Assembly (NCBI GenBank): GCA_963695805.1
Contig: CAVOHV010000001.1
Location: 62,001 to 126,000, forward strand
Direction of reading: 5' to 3'
From: DASUPK01 sp963695805
Lineage (GTDB): Bacteria; Actinomycetota; Thermoleophilia; Solirubrobacterales; 70-9
DNA: 64,000 nt
Below, in pieces: positions 31,951 to 40,459 of the stretch; the stretch's first letter is position 1; every line of letters starts with the position of its first letter. A program made the position numbers and the translations under genes. Under the pieces are notes generated by a model, which was given only the letters and a program-made list of their open reading frames with translations, was not told the DNA's origin and did not search any database.

Positions 31951-33386
31951 AGCCGATCGACCGGGGCACCTGGCTGGCGCTCGGCGCGATGGGCGTCGCC
32001 GTCTTCGTGATCGCCAACGATTTCTCGGCGATCAACGTCGCGATTCCGCAGATCGAGAAGGACTTCGACACGAGCGTCACCACCGCGCAGTGGGTGGTCA
32101 ATGCCTACGCCCTGGTCTTCGGGGTCCTGATCGTCACCGGCGGCCGCCTGGCGGACCTCTTCGGCCGCCGGCGCGCGTTCTTCATCGGCAGTGGGATCTT
32201 CGCGACCTTCTCACTGCTCGGCGGGGCGGCCCAGACAGAGACCGAGCTGATCGCGATGCGGGTGCTGATGGGGATCGGCGGAGCGCTGATGTGGCCGGCG
32301 ATCCTCGGGATGACCTACGCCGCGCTGCCGGAGGAGCGCGCCGGGCTGGCCGGCGGCTTCATTCTCGGCGCCGCCGGCATCGGCAATGCCGCCGGGCCCC
32401 TGATCGGCGGCGCCCTGACCGACCTGCTCAGCTGGCGCTGGATCTTCTTCCTCAACGTCCCCGTGACGGCCTTCGCCGTCTTCGTCACCCTGCGCGAGAT
32501 CCACCAGCCGCGGCCGGAGGTCGAGGACACCCGTATCGACTACGGTGGGATCGCCACGGTGTCCGTGGGCCTGGTGGCCCTGCTGATCGCCTTCGACCAG
32601 GCCACGGATTGGGGTTGGGGCAACCCGAAGATCATCGGGTTGCTGGTGCTCTTCGTCGTGCTGATCGGAAGCTTCGTGGCGGTCGAGCGGCGGGCGGGCG
32701 AGCATGCGCTGGTCCCGCCCGACGTGATCGGGAACCGGAACTTCGCCTACACCTGTGCAGCGATCCTGCTGATGTCCGCCGTCTTCTTTGCGGCGATGCT
32801 CTATCTGCCGCAGTTCATGATCTCCGTCCTCGGCTACTCGCCGATCGGCGCCGGCGCCGGCATGCTGCCGATGATGGCGACCTTCGCAGCCGTCTCCTTC
32901 GTCGCCGGCAACCTCTACAACCGGTTCGGCTCGAAACCGCTTCTCATCCTCGGCTCGCTGTGCATCGCCGTCGGGCCTGCCTTGATTGCGATCTTTGCCG
33001 AACAGGAGAGCTACGGAGCGATCGTTCCGGGGATGGCGATCCTCGGCCTCGGGATCGGCCTCTTCTATCCGACGGCGACCACGGACGGCGTGACGGCCTG
33101 CAATGAGTCGAGGCGGAGCCTGGCCGGCGCGATCATCTACATGTTCCAGATCGCCGGCGGCTCGGTGGGCCTGGGCCTGACCACGGCGATCTTCATCGGC
33201 GCGAGCGACGGAGCCACGAGCGGTCCCGACTTCGTCAACGGCATCCAGACCGCCTTCGGCGTCGATGCGGCCATCGCTGTGGGCGGCTTCCTGATCGCCA
33301 CCTTCCTGATCGGTGGGCGTCTCCGTCTGGCGCACGCCCATCGTCCGGCGCTGGCCGGCCACTCGCCGCGCGGGCACGGACCCTAG
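31947..33386 (+). CDS. MFS transporter, DHA2 (EmrB/QacA) family
   Basis: A 479-residue drug:proton antiporter-like protein with about 14 helices. The start FVIANDFSAINVAIPQIEKDF resembles the DHA2 motif D1 (here with Asn and Asp changed from the usual D-x-T-x-V-N-V-A). GGRLADLFGRRRAF is motif A between helices 2 and 3, and GPLIGGALTDLLSWRWIFFLNVP is motif C plus the WRWxFxxNxP signature. It should export a small toxic molecule. A perfect hairpin terminator follows 21 bases after the stop. A second DHA2 exporter is at 46776. Confidence 0.92.
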   Translation: MKPIDRGTWLALGAMGVAVFVIANDFSAINVAIPQIEKDFDTSVTTAQWVVNAYALVFGVLIVTGGRLADLFGRRRAFFIGSGIFATFSLLGGAAQTETELIAMRVLMGIGGALMWPAILGMTYAALPEERAGLAGGFILGAAGIGNAAGPLIGGALTDLLSWRWIFFLNVPVTAFAVFVTLREIHQPRPEVEDTRIDYGGIATVSVGLVALLIAFDQATDWGWGNPKIIGLLVLFVVLIGSFVAVERRAGEHALVPPDVIGNRNFAYTCAAILLMSAVFFAAMLYLPQFMISVLGYSPIGAGAGMLPMMATFAAVSFVAGNLYNRFGSKPLLILGSLCIAVGPALIAIFAEQESYGAIVPGMAILGLGIGLFYPTATTDGVTACNESRRSLAGAIIYMFQIAGGSVGLGLTTAIFIGASDGATSGPDFVNGIQTAFGVDAAIAVGGFLIATFLIGGRLRLAHAHRPALAGHSPRGHGP

Positions 33387-33406
33387 GTTCTCGAGGGCTT
33401 GCCGGC

Positions 33407-33429
33407 TTTTGGTCGCTATGCGACCAAAA
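33407..33429 (+). terminator. Hairpin terminator after the MFS gene
   Basis: Perfect 10-bp stem TTTTGGTCGC / GCGACCAAAA with a 3-nt loop (TAT), 21 bases past the stop. Its core TTTTGGTC/GACCAAAA recurs in the hairpin at 60152-60197. Confidence 0.65.
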
Positions 33430-33556
33430 TCGACCACAGCCGCAGGTAGGTCAGGAAGTCTGGCCGGGTCCGGAGTCCGCGGGCGTCCCAGTGCAGCAGA
33501 AGGGCGGTGCACGCAAGCGCCACCCTCTGTCGCATTCGTTGGCGGGAGCCGGTCCC

Positions 33557-34069
33557 CTAGTCGTGGGCGGGTGGATCGTCGGAGCCGCCGCCGCCACTGC
33601 CCCCGCCACTGCCGCCGGCGTCTCCGCTCGACCCGCTCGAGCCGTTGGAGCCGCTCGAACCGCTGCCGCCGCTGGAACCGCTCGAGCCGCTGCCTCCGGA
33701 ACCGCTGCCTCCGGAGCTGCTGCCTCCCGAGCCGGACTCCTTGCGCTGGCCGCCGTGGTCGTCACCGCCGCCGCCCCCAGATCCGGAGGTTGAGGACCGG
33801 CCGGAGTCATCCGAACCCGAGCCTGAGGTGCCGGTGTCATCGCCCGAGACGTCGTCGCTCTGGCCCGAGGCTCCACCGTGGTCGTCGTTGCGGTCCTCCA
33901 CCACCGGCGCCGGCCTCGGCTTCGGGGCGGACGCGACGAGTGAGACCGGCTGGGCGGAGAGTCCGATGTCTCGGCCCGAGATCGCGTTTGCAGCGAGCGC
34001 GATCGCCCCTGCCGCCACGATCCCGGCGATCCCGAGGAGGACGGTGAGGATTCGCTCCTTGGTGGTCAT
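33557..34069 (-). CDS. Anchored protein with Gly/Ser/Asp-rich low-complexity tail
   Basis: A 170-residue protein starting MTTKERILTVLLGIAGIVAAG. One N-terminal helix (about 7-27) serves as anchor or uncleaved signal. The rest is extracytoplasmic and disordered, with DDHGG twice (near 60 and 105) and then long runs of Gly and Ser. Stop and start are 5 bp from the histidine kinase gene, so it is the last gene of the operon regulator-kinase-tail protein. The protein at 36304-36828, on the other side of the regulator, shares DDHGG motifs and the same design. A role as metal-binding or cell-envelope spacer is only inference. Confidence 0.65.
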   Translation of the reverse strand: MTTKERILTVLLGIAGIVAAGAIALAANAISGRDIGLSAQPVSLVASAPKPRPAPVVEDRNDDHGGASGQSDDVSGDDTGTSGSGSDDSGRSSTSGSGGGGGDDHGGQRKESGSGGSSSGGSGSGGSGSSGSSGGSGSSGSNGSSGSSGDAGGSGGGSGGGGSDDPPAHD

Positions 34070-34073
34070 GCGA

Positions 34074-35462
34074 TCACCGTAGAGGTCGCGAGTTAGGAGA
34101 TGGCAAAGGCTCGCTGGGCAGGGTGACCTCGGCCCGGACGGCCCCCTCCTCCGCGTTCTCGATCCGGGCGGTGCCGCCCCTGCGACGTGCGAGGGCAGCC
34201 ACGATCGGCAATCCAAGGCCCGTGCCCTCGCGGCGGCCGCTCCCACGGTAGAAACGCTCGAAGGCGCGGCGGCTGAGCTCGGGATCGATCGGTCCCGACT
34301 GGCTGAGCACGCCGATCCTGCCCGCCCCGTCCACGTGATCGGTCTCGACCCTCACGGTGGAGCCCCGGGGCGAGTACTTGAGTGCGTTCTCGATCAGGTT
34401 GTCGAGGATGGCCGCGAGCTCTGTGTCGCCGGCCCGGACGACACCCCCGCCCTGTCCGTCGAGCATGATCCCGTGCCCCGATTCGTCGGCGGGCCCGCGC
34501 CAGCGCTCGATGGCGTCGCGTGCCGCGGCGTCGAGATCCGCGCTCGCCTCCTCGGCGGACTGCTCACTCGAGGCCAGCTCGAGCAGATCCGAGACGAGTC
34601 CCTCGAGACGGGCGCTCTCGCGCTCGGCAGCCTCGAGTTCCTTGCGGACCTCGGGATCGTCGGTCTTCACACCCGCGGCCTCGAGGCGGAGTCGCAGGCC
34701 TGTCAGAGGGGTGCGCAGCTGGTGCGAGGCATCCGCGACGAACACCCGCTGGGACTCCAGCACGGCATCGAGCCTGTCCGCCATCTCATTGAACTCATGG
34801 GCCACCTCGACCTGTTCGCTCGAGCCGCGCTCGGGTGCACGCGCCTCCGAGTCCCCGGCGGCGCGGCGGCGTGCGGCCTCACCGAGCGAGCGCAATGGCC
34901 TCGCAATGGACCCGGCGAGGATCCAGGCGACGCCGAGTCCCAGCACCAGGGCGAGCACCCCGATGCCGATCAGGGCGAGCACGTCCTGGCGGACCTGGCT
35001 GTGGACCGCGTGCAGGCTCTGCTCGACCTCGAGGGCACCGATCGTCCGGCCGTTGCGGACGATGGGCACCGCGGTGGAGAGCACATCGCGGCCCTCGTGG
35101 TGGCGGCCCTGAGCGATGTTCCCGTCGAGCGCCTGCAGCGCAACGGGGTCGTCGGTCAGCCGCGGTGGGCTCGCCACCGCACTGGGATCCGAGCTCGCGA
35201 TCTCCTTGCCCCGCCCGTCGATGATGAAGACGAGTCCGTCGAGCCTCGCCGACGCCTCGGTCGCGACCCGCTGAAGCCGAGCGGGTGTCCGGAGCTGGTC
35301 GGCGACGGAAGCGGCGACGACCTGGGCCTGGGCGGCGGAATCCGCCTCGACCTCCGCGTTCACGCGGTCGCTGACGTTGGCCGACAGGGGGACCTCGAGG
35401 GCGACGATCACCACCAGCAGCGTGTAGGCGAAAGCCGCCAGGAGGCGGGCGCGCAGGCTCAT
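34074..35462 (-). CDS. Sensor histidine kinase with degenerate ATP-binding box
   Basis: A 462-residue sensor with two membrane helices (about 5-25 and 162-185), an external domain of about 135 residues, HAMP, HisKA (His247 in DASHQLRTPL) and HATPase domains. The N box ILDNLIENALKYSP and the G2 box GTGLGLPIV are normal. The G1 box, usually DxGxG, reads VLSQSGPIDPE and lacks the Asp that contacts adenine. ATP binding may be weakened or the protein may act mainly as a phosphatase. It follows the response regulator after 7 bp and should pair with it. Confidence 0.9.
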   Translation of the reverse strand: MSLRARLLAAFAYTLLVVIVALEVPLSANVSDRVNAEVEADSAAQAQVVAASVADQLRTPARLQRVATEASARLDGLVFIIDGRGKEIASSDPSAVASPPRLTDDPVALQALDGNIAQGRHHEGRDVLSTAVPIVRNGRTIGALEVEQSLHAVHSQVRQDVLALIGIGVLALVLGLGVAWILAGSIARPLRSLGEAARRRAAGDSEARAPERGSSEQVEVAHEFNEMADRLDAVLESQRVFVADASHQLRTPLTGLRLRLEAAGVKTDDPEVRKELEAAERESARLEGLVSDLLELASSEQSAEEASADLDAAARDAIERWRGPADESGHGIMLDGQGGGVVRAGDTELAAILDNLIENALKYSPRGSTVRVETDHVDGAGRIGVLSQSGPIDPELSRRAFERFYRGSGRREGTGLGLPIVAALARRRGGTARIENAEEGAVRAEVTLPSEPLPSPNSRPLR

Positions 35463-35469
35463 CGGTGTC

Positions 35470-36183
35470 TCAGGCCTCGTCGGCCCCGGAGAACCTGAAG
35501 CCGACTCCGCGGACCGTGTGGATGTAGCGCGGGTTCGACGGATCGTCGTCGAGCTTCTTGCGAAGCCCGCTGACGTGGACGTCGAGTGTCTTGGTGGAGC
35601 CGAACCAGTTCATGTCCCAGACCTCGTCGATCAGGGCCTCGCGCGTCAGCACCGAGCCCGCGCTCTCCATCAGTACCCGGAGCAGCTCGAACTCCTTGCG
35701 CGAGAGCTCGATCGGATTCCCTCCGAGGCGCGCCTCGTGCTTGTCCCTATCGAGGGTGAGGTCGCCGATCCTCATCGGGCCGGTGCCGTCGGCGCTCGGC
35801 ACGGGCGCTGCGCGCCTCAGAACCGCCCTGACGCGCGCCATCACCTCGCGGGCCGAGAACGGCTTGACGATGTAGTCGTCCGCCCCGAGCTCGAGGCCCG
35901 CGACCCGGTCGGCCTCGGACCCTCGCGCGGTGAGCATGATGATCGGGACCCGGCTGTCCTGGCGCAGCTCCCGGCAGACGTCTAGGCCGGAGCCGTCGGG
36001 CAGGCCGATGTCGAGCAGGACGAGGTCCGGCGACTGCGCGCCGGCCTTCTCCATGGCCTCGGCGGCCGTACCGGCCACGGAGGCGTTGAAGCCCTCGCGC
36101 TCGAGGGCCTCCGCGAGGGGCTCGGTGATCGCCCGCTCGTCCTCGACGAGCAGGATGGTCTGGCGCTGGGGCGACGGGTTCAC
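35470..36183 (-). CDS. OmpR-family response regulator
   Basis: A 237-residue receiver/winged-helix regulator. The receiver has E14/D15, phosphoacceptor Asp58 in LVLLDIGLPDGSG and Lys in IVKPFSAREV. The DNA-binding domain has LSRKEFELLRVLMESAG and ends TVRGVGFRF. GTG start at 36183. The order on the minus strand is tail protein (36304), regulator, kinase, tail protein (33557), all closely spaced. The signal and targets are unknown. A possible binding site is a pair of GTAAG-type half-sites near 36922-36937. Confidence 0.93.
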   Translation of the reverse strand: MNPSPQRQTILLVEDERAITEPLAEALEREGFNASVAGTAAEAMEKAGAQSPDLVLLDIGLPDGSGLDVCRELRQDSRVPIIMLTARGSEADRVAGLELGADDYIVKPFSAREVMARVRAVLRRAAPVPSADGTGPMRIGDLTLDRDKHEARLGGNPIELSRKEFELLRVLMESAGSVLTREALIDEVWDMNWFGSTKTLDVHVSGLRKKLDDDPSNPRYIHTVRGVGFRFSGADEA

Positions 36184-36303
36184 AGCGACCTGATGCTAGG
36201 GGTGGCAAAGAAAACGGCTTGGGGCCGCCGGCCGGAGATTCGGCCAGCGGCCCCGCACCTGTCCTCGACGTCTCTCAGTCGTGGTGCTCGGATCCGTTCG
36301 GTC

Positions 36304-36828
36304 CTAGTCGTCGTCCGAGCCGCCCGAGTGGCTCGACGCGGAGCTGCCCGACCCCGAGCTGCCGGAGCCAGAGCTCCCGGAGCCGGAGTTGCCGGAGTCG
36401 CCACCGTGATCGTCGGCGAGATCGTGGCCTGGGCCGTCATCGGCGCCCTGGCCACCGTGGTCGTCCCCGACGTCGTGGCTCGGGCCATCATCGCTGTGCG
36501 AGCTGCCGGGACCCGAGTTCTGCGAGCCGGGACCGCGGTTGCCGTGCTCGCCGGGGTTGTCGTCGCCGACATCGTGGCCGGGACCGTCGTCGGTCGTGGT
36601 GGTCCGCCCGTTGTCCTCGGGCCGCTGCGGTCCCGCACAGCGCGGATCGTTGGCGTGCTCTGCCTCGTCGCACGGTCCGCTGACGTCCACGGTGTCGGTG
36701 GTGCTGGTCGTGGCGGCCGCCGGGGTGGCGGTGGAACTCTTGTCGGCCGGCGCCGCCATCACGTAGGCGGCCCCTCCGACGAGGATGCCGACCAGTACGG
36801 CCAGCAGCGTCTTCGACATGGTTCCCAT
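36304..36828 (-). CDS. Exported/anchored protein with Asp/His/Gly/Ser-rich repeats
   Basis: A 174-residue protein beginning MGTMSKTLLAVLVGILVGG, a short hydrophobic N-terminal helix. It is followed by a Thr/Ala linker, a CDEAEHANDPRC segment (about 51-62, two cysteines able to form a disulfide), and three imperfect repeats of the type DDGPGHDVGDD (about 78-135). The end is Ser/Gly-rich. The repeats resemble divalent-cation-binding or disordered envelope segments. ATG 36828 has GGAGG 7 bases upstream. It lies at the head of the second two-component operon and resembles the tail protein at its other end. Confidence 0.7.
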   Translation of the reverse strand: MGTMSKTLLAVLVGILVGGAAYVMAAPADKSSTATPAAATTSTTDTVDVSGPCDEAEHANDPRCAGPQRPEDNGRTTTTDDGPGHDVGDDNPGEHGNRGPGSQNSGPGSSHSDDGPSHDVGDDHGGQGADDGPGHDLADDHGGDSGNSGSGSSGSGSSGSGSSASSHSGGSDDD

Positions 36829-36973
36829 CAACAATCCTCCTTGCACTTGGGTGTGGCGGCCACTATCCGCGGCCCGCGTCAGACGATGCCCAGGGGCAGG
36901 AAACCGGTTGGCAAGGGGAGGGTTAAGCCTTCGTAAGGTAGGCAGGACACCCCTCCACGCCCAGGAGTTGCCC

Positions 36974-37708
36974 ATGAGCCCTGACCAGGATCAAAGCCGC
37001 GTCGCCGTGATCACCGGAGCGTCGTCCGGCATCGGCGAGGCCACGGCACGCGCCCTCGCCGCCGACGGCCACCGCCTCGCGCTGCTGGCCCGCCGTGCCG
37101 ACCGCATCGAGGAGCTCGCCGCCGAGCTCGGCAACGGCGCGGTATCGATCGTCGCCGACGTCACCGACCGGGACTCGCTCGTCTCTGCCGCGGAGCGCGT
37201 TCAGGCAGACCTCGGAGGCGCCGACATCCTCGTCAACAACGCGGGCGTGATGCTGCTCGGCCCGTTCGACTCCGAGCACAGCGACGAGCTCCGCCAGATG
37301 GTCGAGGTCAACCTGCTCGGGGCGATGACGGCGACCGAGGTCTTCCTCGACCAGCTTCGTGACGGCGGGGGGGACCTGGTCAACATCTCGTCGGTGGCCG
37401 GTCGGACGGCACGCGCCTTCGGTTCCGGCTACAACGCGACGAAGTGGGGTCTGAACGGCTGGTCGGAGGCCCTGCGCCAGGAGCTGCTGCCCGACATTCG
37501 GGTGATGGTGATCGAGCCCGGGGCCGTCGGTACGGAGCTCACCGATCACATCACCGACTCGAGCGTCAAGGAGGCCACCGAGAAGTTCTACGGCGAGGTC
37601 GCGATCACGGCCGCGGACATCGCCGAGATCATCGCCTTCTCGGTCTCACGCCCGCGGCGGGTCAACCTGAACGAGATCCTGGTCAGGCCCACGGCGCAGG
37701 CGCGCTGA
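36974..37708 (+). CDS. Short-chain dehydrogenase/reductase (classical SDR)
   Basis: A 244-residue SDR oxidoreductase using NAD(P). The cofactor motif TGASSGIGEATARAL is at about 12-26, NNAGVMLLG near 87, and catalytic Ser in ISSVAG, then Tyr and Lys in YNATKWGLNG (about 155-164). It is the YdfG-type of broad specificity. The Arg residues after the first strand (ARRADRIEEL) suggest NADP. The substrate is unknown. ATG 36974 follows AGGAG by 6 bases. It ends 65 bp before the copper-protein pair and is probably separately regulated from it. Confidence 0.9.
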   Translation: MSPDQDQSRVAVITGASSGIGEATARALAADGHRLALLARRADRIEELAAELGNGAVSIVADVTDRDSLVSAAERVQADLGGADILVNNAGVMLLGPFDSEHSDELRQMVEVNLLGAMTATEVFLDQLRDGGGDLVNISSVAGRTARAFGSGYNATKWGLNGWSEALRQELLPDIRVMVIEPGAVGTELTDHITDSSVKEATEKFYGEVAITAADIAEIIAFSVSRPRRVNLNEILVRPTAQAR

Positions 37709-37726
37709 CGAGATTCCCCACCCGGT

Positions 37727-37754
37727 GATAAGTTGACTCTTAGTCAATAAGTTG
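37727..37754 (+). promoter_or_regulatory. Palindromic operator in the promoter of the copper-protein pair
   Basis: A perfect inverted repeat TTGACT-ctt-AGTCAA lies at 37733-37747, 26 bp before the secreted protein start. It is flanked by two direct copies of ATAAGTTG (37728-37735 and 37747-37754). The symmetry fits a dimeric repressor such as TetR or MarR type. TTGACT could also serve as a -35 box. No regulator gene of that type is adjacent. Confidence 0.5.
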
Positions 37755-37773
37755 CCTCGGAGAGGATGCATGC

Positions 37774-39729
37774 ATGGAAGCGGCGACTCGTTTCGGGATC
37801 CGCAACTGGCTAGCTGCGTTCGGCTGCGCGGTAATTGCGCTGCTTGTGATCTCACCTGCAGCCAAGGCGGGGGTAAACGGCCAGTGCCCGTCGATCGCCG
37901 ATAAGCCCGCCGCCGCGTCCCACGTCCCCTACCAGGACGTCCAGCACATCACCTACTGCTACGGGCCGATCAACATGACGCCGGGGCAGAACATCATCAA
38001 GTTCCGACCCGCGATCGACAGCATCGGGAACAAGCTCTGGCCCCAGGAGGACGGCTACATCACCCGCTTCGACCCGGAGCTGGTCTACACCGATGGAACG
38101 GTCCCGCGGGTCGACTTCCTGCATTTGCACCACGCGGTCTGGGCCGTCAACGGGGCCCCGCAGTTCGCGGTCGGGGAGGAGAAGACGGTCCAACAGCTTC
38201 CCCAGGGATTCGGCTGGCGCAGCCATCCCGGCGACAGCTGGATCCTCAACGACATGCTGCACGACCTCGTCGCCCAGCCCGCCCAGGTCTACGTCGTCTG
38301 GCGCATCGACTTCGTCCCTGACAGCTCACCCGACGCGGCCTCGATTCACACCGTGCACACCAAGTGGATGGACGTGGCCGGCAACCCGAGCATCTATCCC
38401 GTCTTCGACTCGCTGCGCGCCTACGGCAAGAACGGCCGCTACACGTTCCCTGATCAGGCGCCGGCCTCGGACCTTCATCCATGCGGATCGAGCGGTCGGG
38501 CGCCGGACACCCACGGTTGTCTCGGAGCCGCCCAGAGCTGGACCCCGACTCAGGGCTCGACCCTGATCGCCACCGCCGGGCACCTGCATCCTGGCGGGCT
38601 CTACACCCAGTTATGGGACACCCGCAACGGCACCACCAACACGCTCTTCACCTCCGACGCCCATTACTACGAGCCCGCGGGTGAGGTCTCATGGGACGTC
38701 GCGATGGGCGCCACGCCGCCCGCCTGGAGGGTGCAGGTGAAGGCAGGCGACACGGTGAGCGTGCACGCCACCTACGACACGACGAGATCGGACTGGTACG
38801 AGGTGATGGGCATCATGCCCGTCGCGGTCTACAACGGGACCGACGTCGGGGGGAAGGACGCGCAGGCGAATGACATCCCGCAGGACGAGGTCCGGACCCA
38901 CGGGCACCTGGCCGAGAACGACAACCACGGCGGCGAGCCCACGGGCGCCGCGAACCCGCTGTCGCTGCCGAGCGCGGCGGTGCCGAACAGCACGATCGGC
39001 ATCCAGTTGTTCACGTACCAGGCGGATCAGAGCGCTGGCCTGAGCGTGCCGACGGTCGAGCCGGGGCAGTCGATCACCTTTCACAACCTCGACGCGGTGC
39101 CGAGCGTCAATGCCTTCCACACGATCACGGCCTGTAAGGACCCCTGCACCGCAAGGACCGGAATCGCCTTCCCGATCGCCAACGGGCCGGTGACCTTCGA
39201 CTCGGGCGAGCTGGGCTTCAACGGGAACCAGGGTTCATTCGGGAATGCCCCGGCGGCCAATCGCGACACCTGGCAGACCCCCAAGGACCTTCCAACCGGC
39301 ACCTACACCTTCTTCTGCCGGATCCATCCGTTCATGAGAGGAGCCTTCCGCGTGGAGCCGCAGTCCGGCCCACGGCAAACGCTGAGGGCGAGGAAGAAGC
39401 AGAAGCTCGCAGCGGCGGCGGTCAGCGAGACGGTCGAAAAGGCGGCCACGGTGCGGCTTCGGGCGAGGGTGAAGGGGGCGACGAAGTCGGCGGGCGCCTC
39501 CGGCGCGTCGCACGTCCTCTCCCAGGCACTCGACGCCAAGCGGTCCACGATTTCGCTCAATCCCAGGGTCAGGACGAAGATCAAGCTGAGGTTCTCGAAG
39601 GCAGCGCGCAAGCGACTCGGGGCGGCGCTCGCGCAGGGCGGACCGCAGAAGATCGTCGTCACGGCCACGGCCACCGACGGGTTCGGCAAGACGTCGACCG
39701 CCAAGGCGAGCTTCAGGCTGATCGGCTAG
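37774..39729 (+). CDS. Secreted His-rich protein with C-terminal cupredoxin domain (copper monooxygenase-like)
   Basis: A 651-residue exported protein with a signal peptide (about 1-32, ending SPAAKA-G). The N-terminal two thirds has several His clusters: FLHLHHAVW (about 115-123), SIHTVHTKW (about 190) and TAGHLHPGG (about 267-275). This pattern recalls the copper-binding domains of peptidylglycine-monooxygenase-like proteins, but that is inference. A cupredoxin domain follows with FFCRIHPFMRG (about 512-522), i.e. Cys, His and Met ligands of a type I copper site. The last 120 residues are Lys/Ala-rich. The ribosome-binding site GGAGAGG is 8 bases before ATG. It is coupled to a second cupredoxin gene. 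Confidence 0.7.
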   Translation: MEAATRFGIRNWLAAFGCAVIALLVISPAAKAGVNGQCPSIADKPAAASHVPYQDVQHITYCYGPINMTPGQNIIKFRPAIDSIGNKLWPQEDGYITRFDPELVYTDGTVPRVDFLHLHHAVWAVNGAPQFAVGEEKTVQQLPQGFGWRSHPGDSWILNDMLHDLVAQPAQVYVVWRIDFVPDSSPDAASIHTVHTKWMDVAGNPSIYPVFDSLRAYGKNGRYTFPDQAPASDLHPCGSSGRAPDTHGCLGAAQSWTPTQGSTLIATAGHLHPGGLYTQLWDTRNGTTNTLFTSDAHYYEPAGEVSWDVAMGATPPAWRVQVKAGDTVSVHATYDTTRSDWYEVMGIMPVAVYNGTDVGGKDAQANDIPQDEVRTHGHLAENDNHGGEPTGAANPLSLPSAAVPNSTIGIQLFTYQADQSAGLSVPTVEPGQSITFHNLDAVPSVNAFHTITACKDPCTARTGIAFPIANGPVTFDSGELGFNGNQGSFGNAPAANRDTWQTPKDLPTGTYTFFCRIHPFMRGAFRVEPQSGPRQTLRARKKQKLAAAAVSETVEKAATVRLRARVKGATKSAGASGASHVLSQALDAKRSTISLNPRVRTKIKLRFSKAARKRLGAALAQGGPQKIVVTATATDGFGKTSTAKASFRLIG

Positions 39730-39749
39730 TGCGGGGGAGGCCTTTCACC

Positions 39750-40418
39750 GTGCGGCGGGTGATCGTTGCCTTGGCCGTAATCGGCGTGGCCGCCTTAGGC
39801 GCCGGCCAGGCGCTCGGAGCCTCCGAGGCAATCACCACGTCGACCACGTGCTGCACCTACGGCAAGGCCACCTTCACGATCGACCGGGGAACAGTGGCCA
39901 CGTTCCAGAATCAGGACCCGAGCATCTCGCCACATGACGTCTTTTCGGTCGACAGCGGGGCCAAGAACAAGCCGTTGTTCAGCTCCGCCGAGATCAACAT
40001 CGGCCAGACGCCGGTGAACGGAACGGACGCCCTCGGCGCGGGCACGTACCGCTTCTTCTGCACGGTTCACCCCACTCAGATGTCAGGCGAGCTCGTGGTG
40101 ACGCCGAGCGGCTCTCCCACCGTTGCAGTCACGATCCTCAGCCGCAAGCTGGGTCCGGTTGCCTCGAGTGGCAAGCTGCAGGTCAAGCTGCGAGGTCTGC
40201 TCCCGAGCAACAACGTGTCGCTGACGGCACGCAAGGGGAGCAGGAAGCTCGGCTCGATGCACGGCATCGACTTGGCGGCGGGCGCCTCGCGCATCGTCAA
40301 GCTGCCGGTCAGCCGCGCCGGCCGGAGCTCCCTCAAGAACCTCGGTAGTGCCAAGGTCAAGGTGATGGCGGCTCCGCCTGGAGACCAACAGGTCAGCGTG
40401 GCGCGGCGCCTGGACTAG
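39750..40418 (+). CDS. Secreted cupredoxin-domain protein
   Basis: A 222-residue exported protein. The signal peptide (MRRVIVALAVIGVAALGAGQALGA) is followed by a cupredoxin domain with TTCCTYGKATFTIDRGT, SISPHDVFS (His) and FFCTVHPTQMSG (Cys about 104, His 107, Met 111). The C-terminal 90 residues form a second, Gly/Lys/Ser-rich domain of unknown type. GTG 39750 is preferred over GTG 39729 because GGGGGAGG precedes it by about 9 bases. It is downstream of the large secreted cupredoxin protein and likely exchanges electrons with it or receives copper from it. Confidence 0.8.
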   Translation: MRRVIVALAVIGVAALGAGQALGASEAITTSTTCCTYGKATFTIDRGTVATFQNQDPSISPHDVFSVDSGAKNKPLFSSAEINIGQTPVNGTDALGAGTYRFFCTVHPTQMSGELVVTPSGSPTVAVTILSRKLGPVASSGKLQVKLRGLLPSNNVSLTARKGSRKLGSMHGIDLAAGASRIVKLPVSRAGRSSLKNLGSAKVKVMAAPPGDQQVSVARRLD

Positions 40419-40459
40419 CCCAGCAGGCGGAGGCCCCGCCGCGGGATACTGCGTAAGCG

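Noticed and set aside
33557..34069. Tandem DNA repeat or CRISPR-like array in the Gly/Ser coding region
   Set aside because: The repetitive appearance comes from Gly/Ser codons; no regular repeat-spacer pattern exists. No CRISPR array was seen anywhere.
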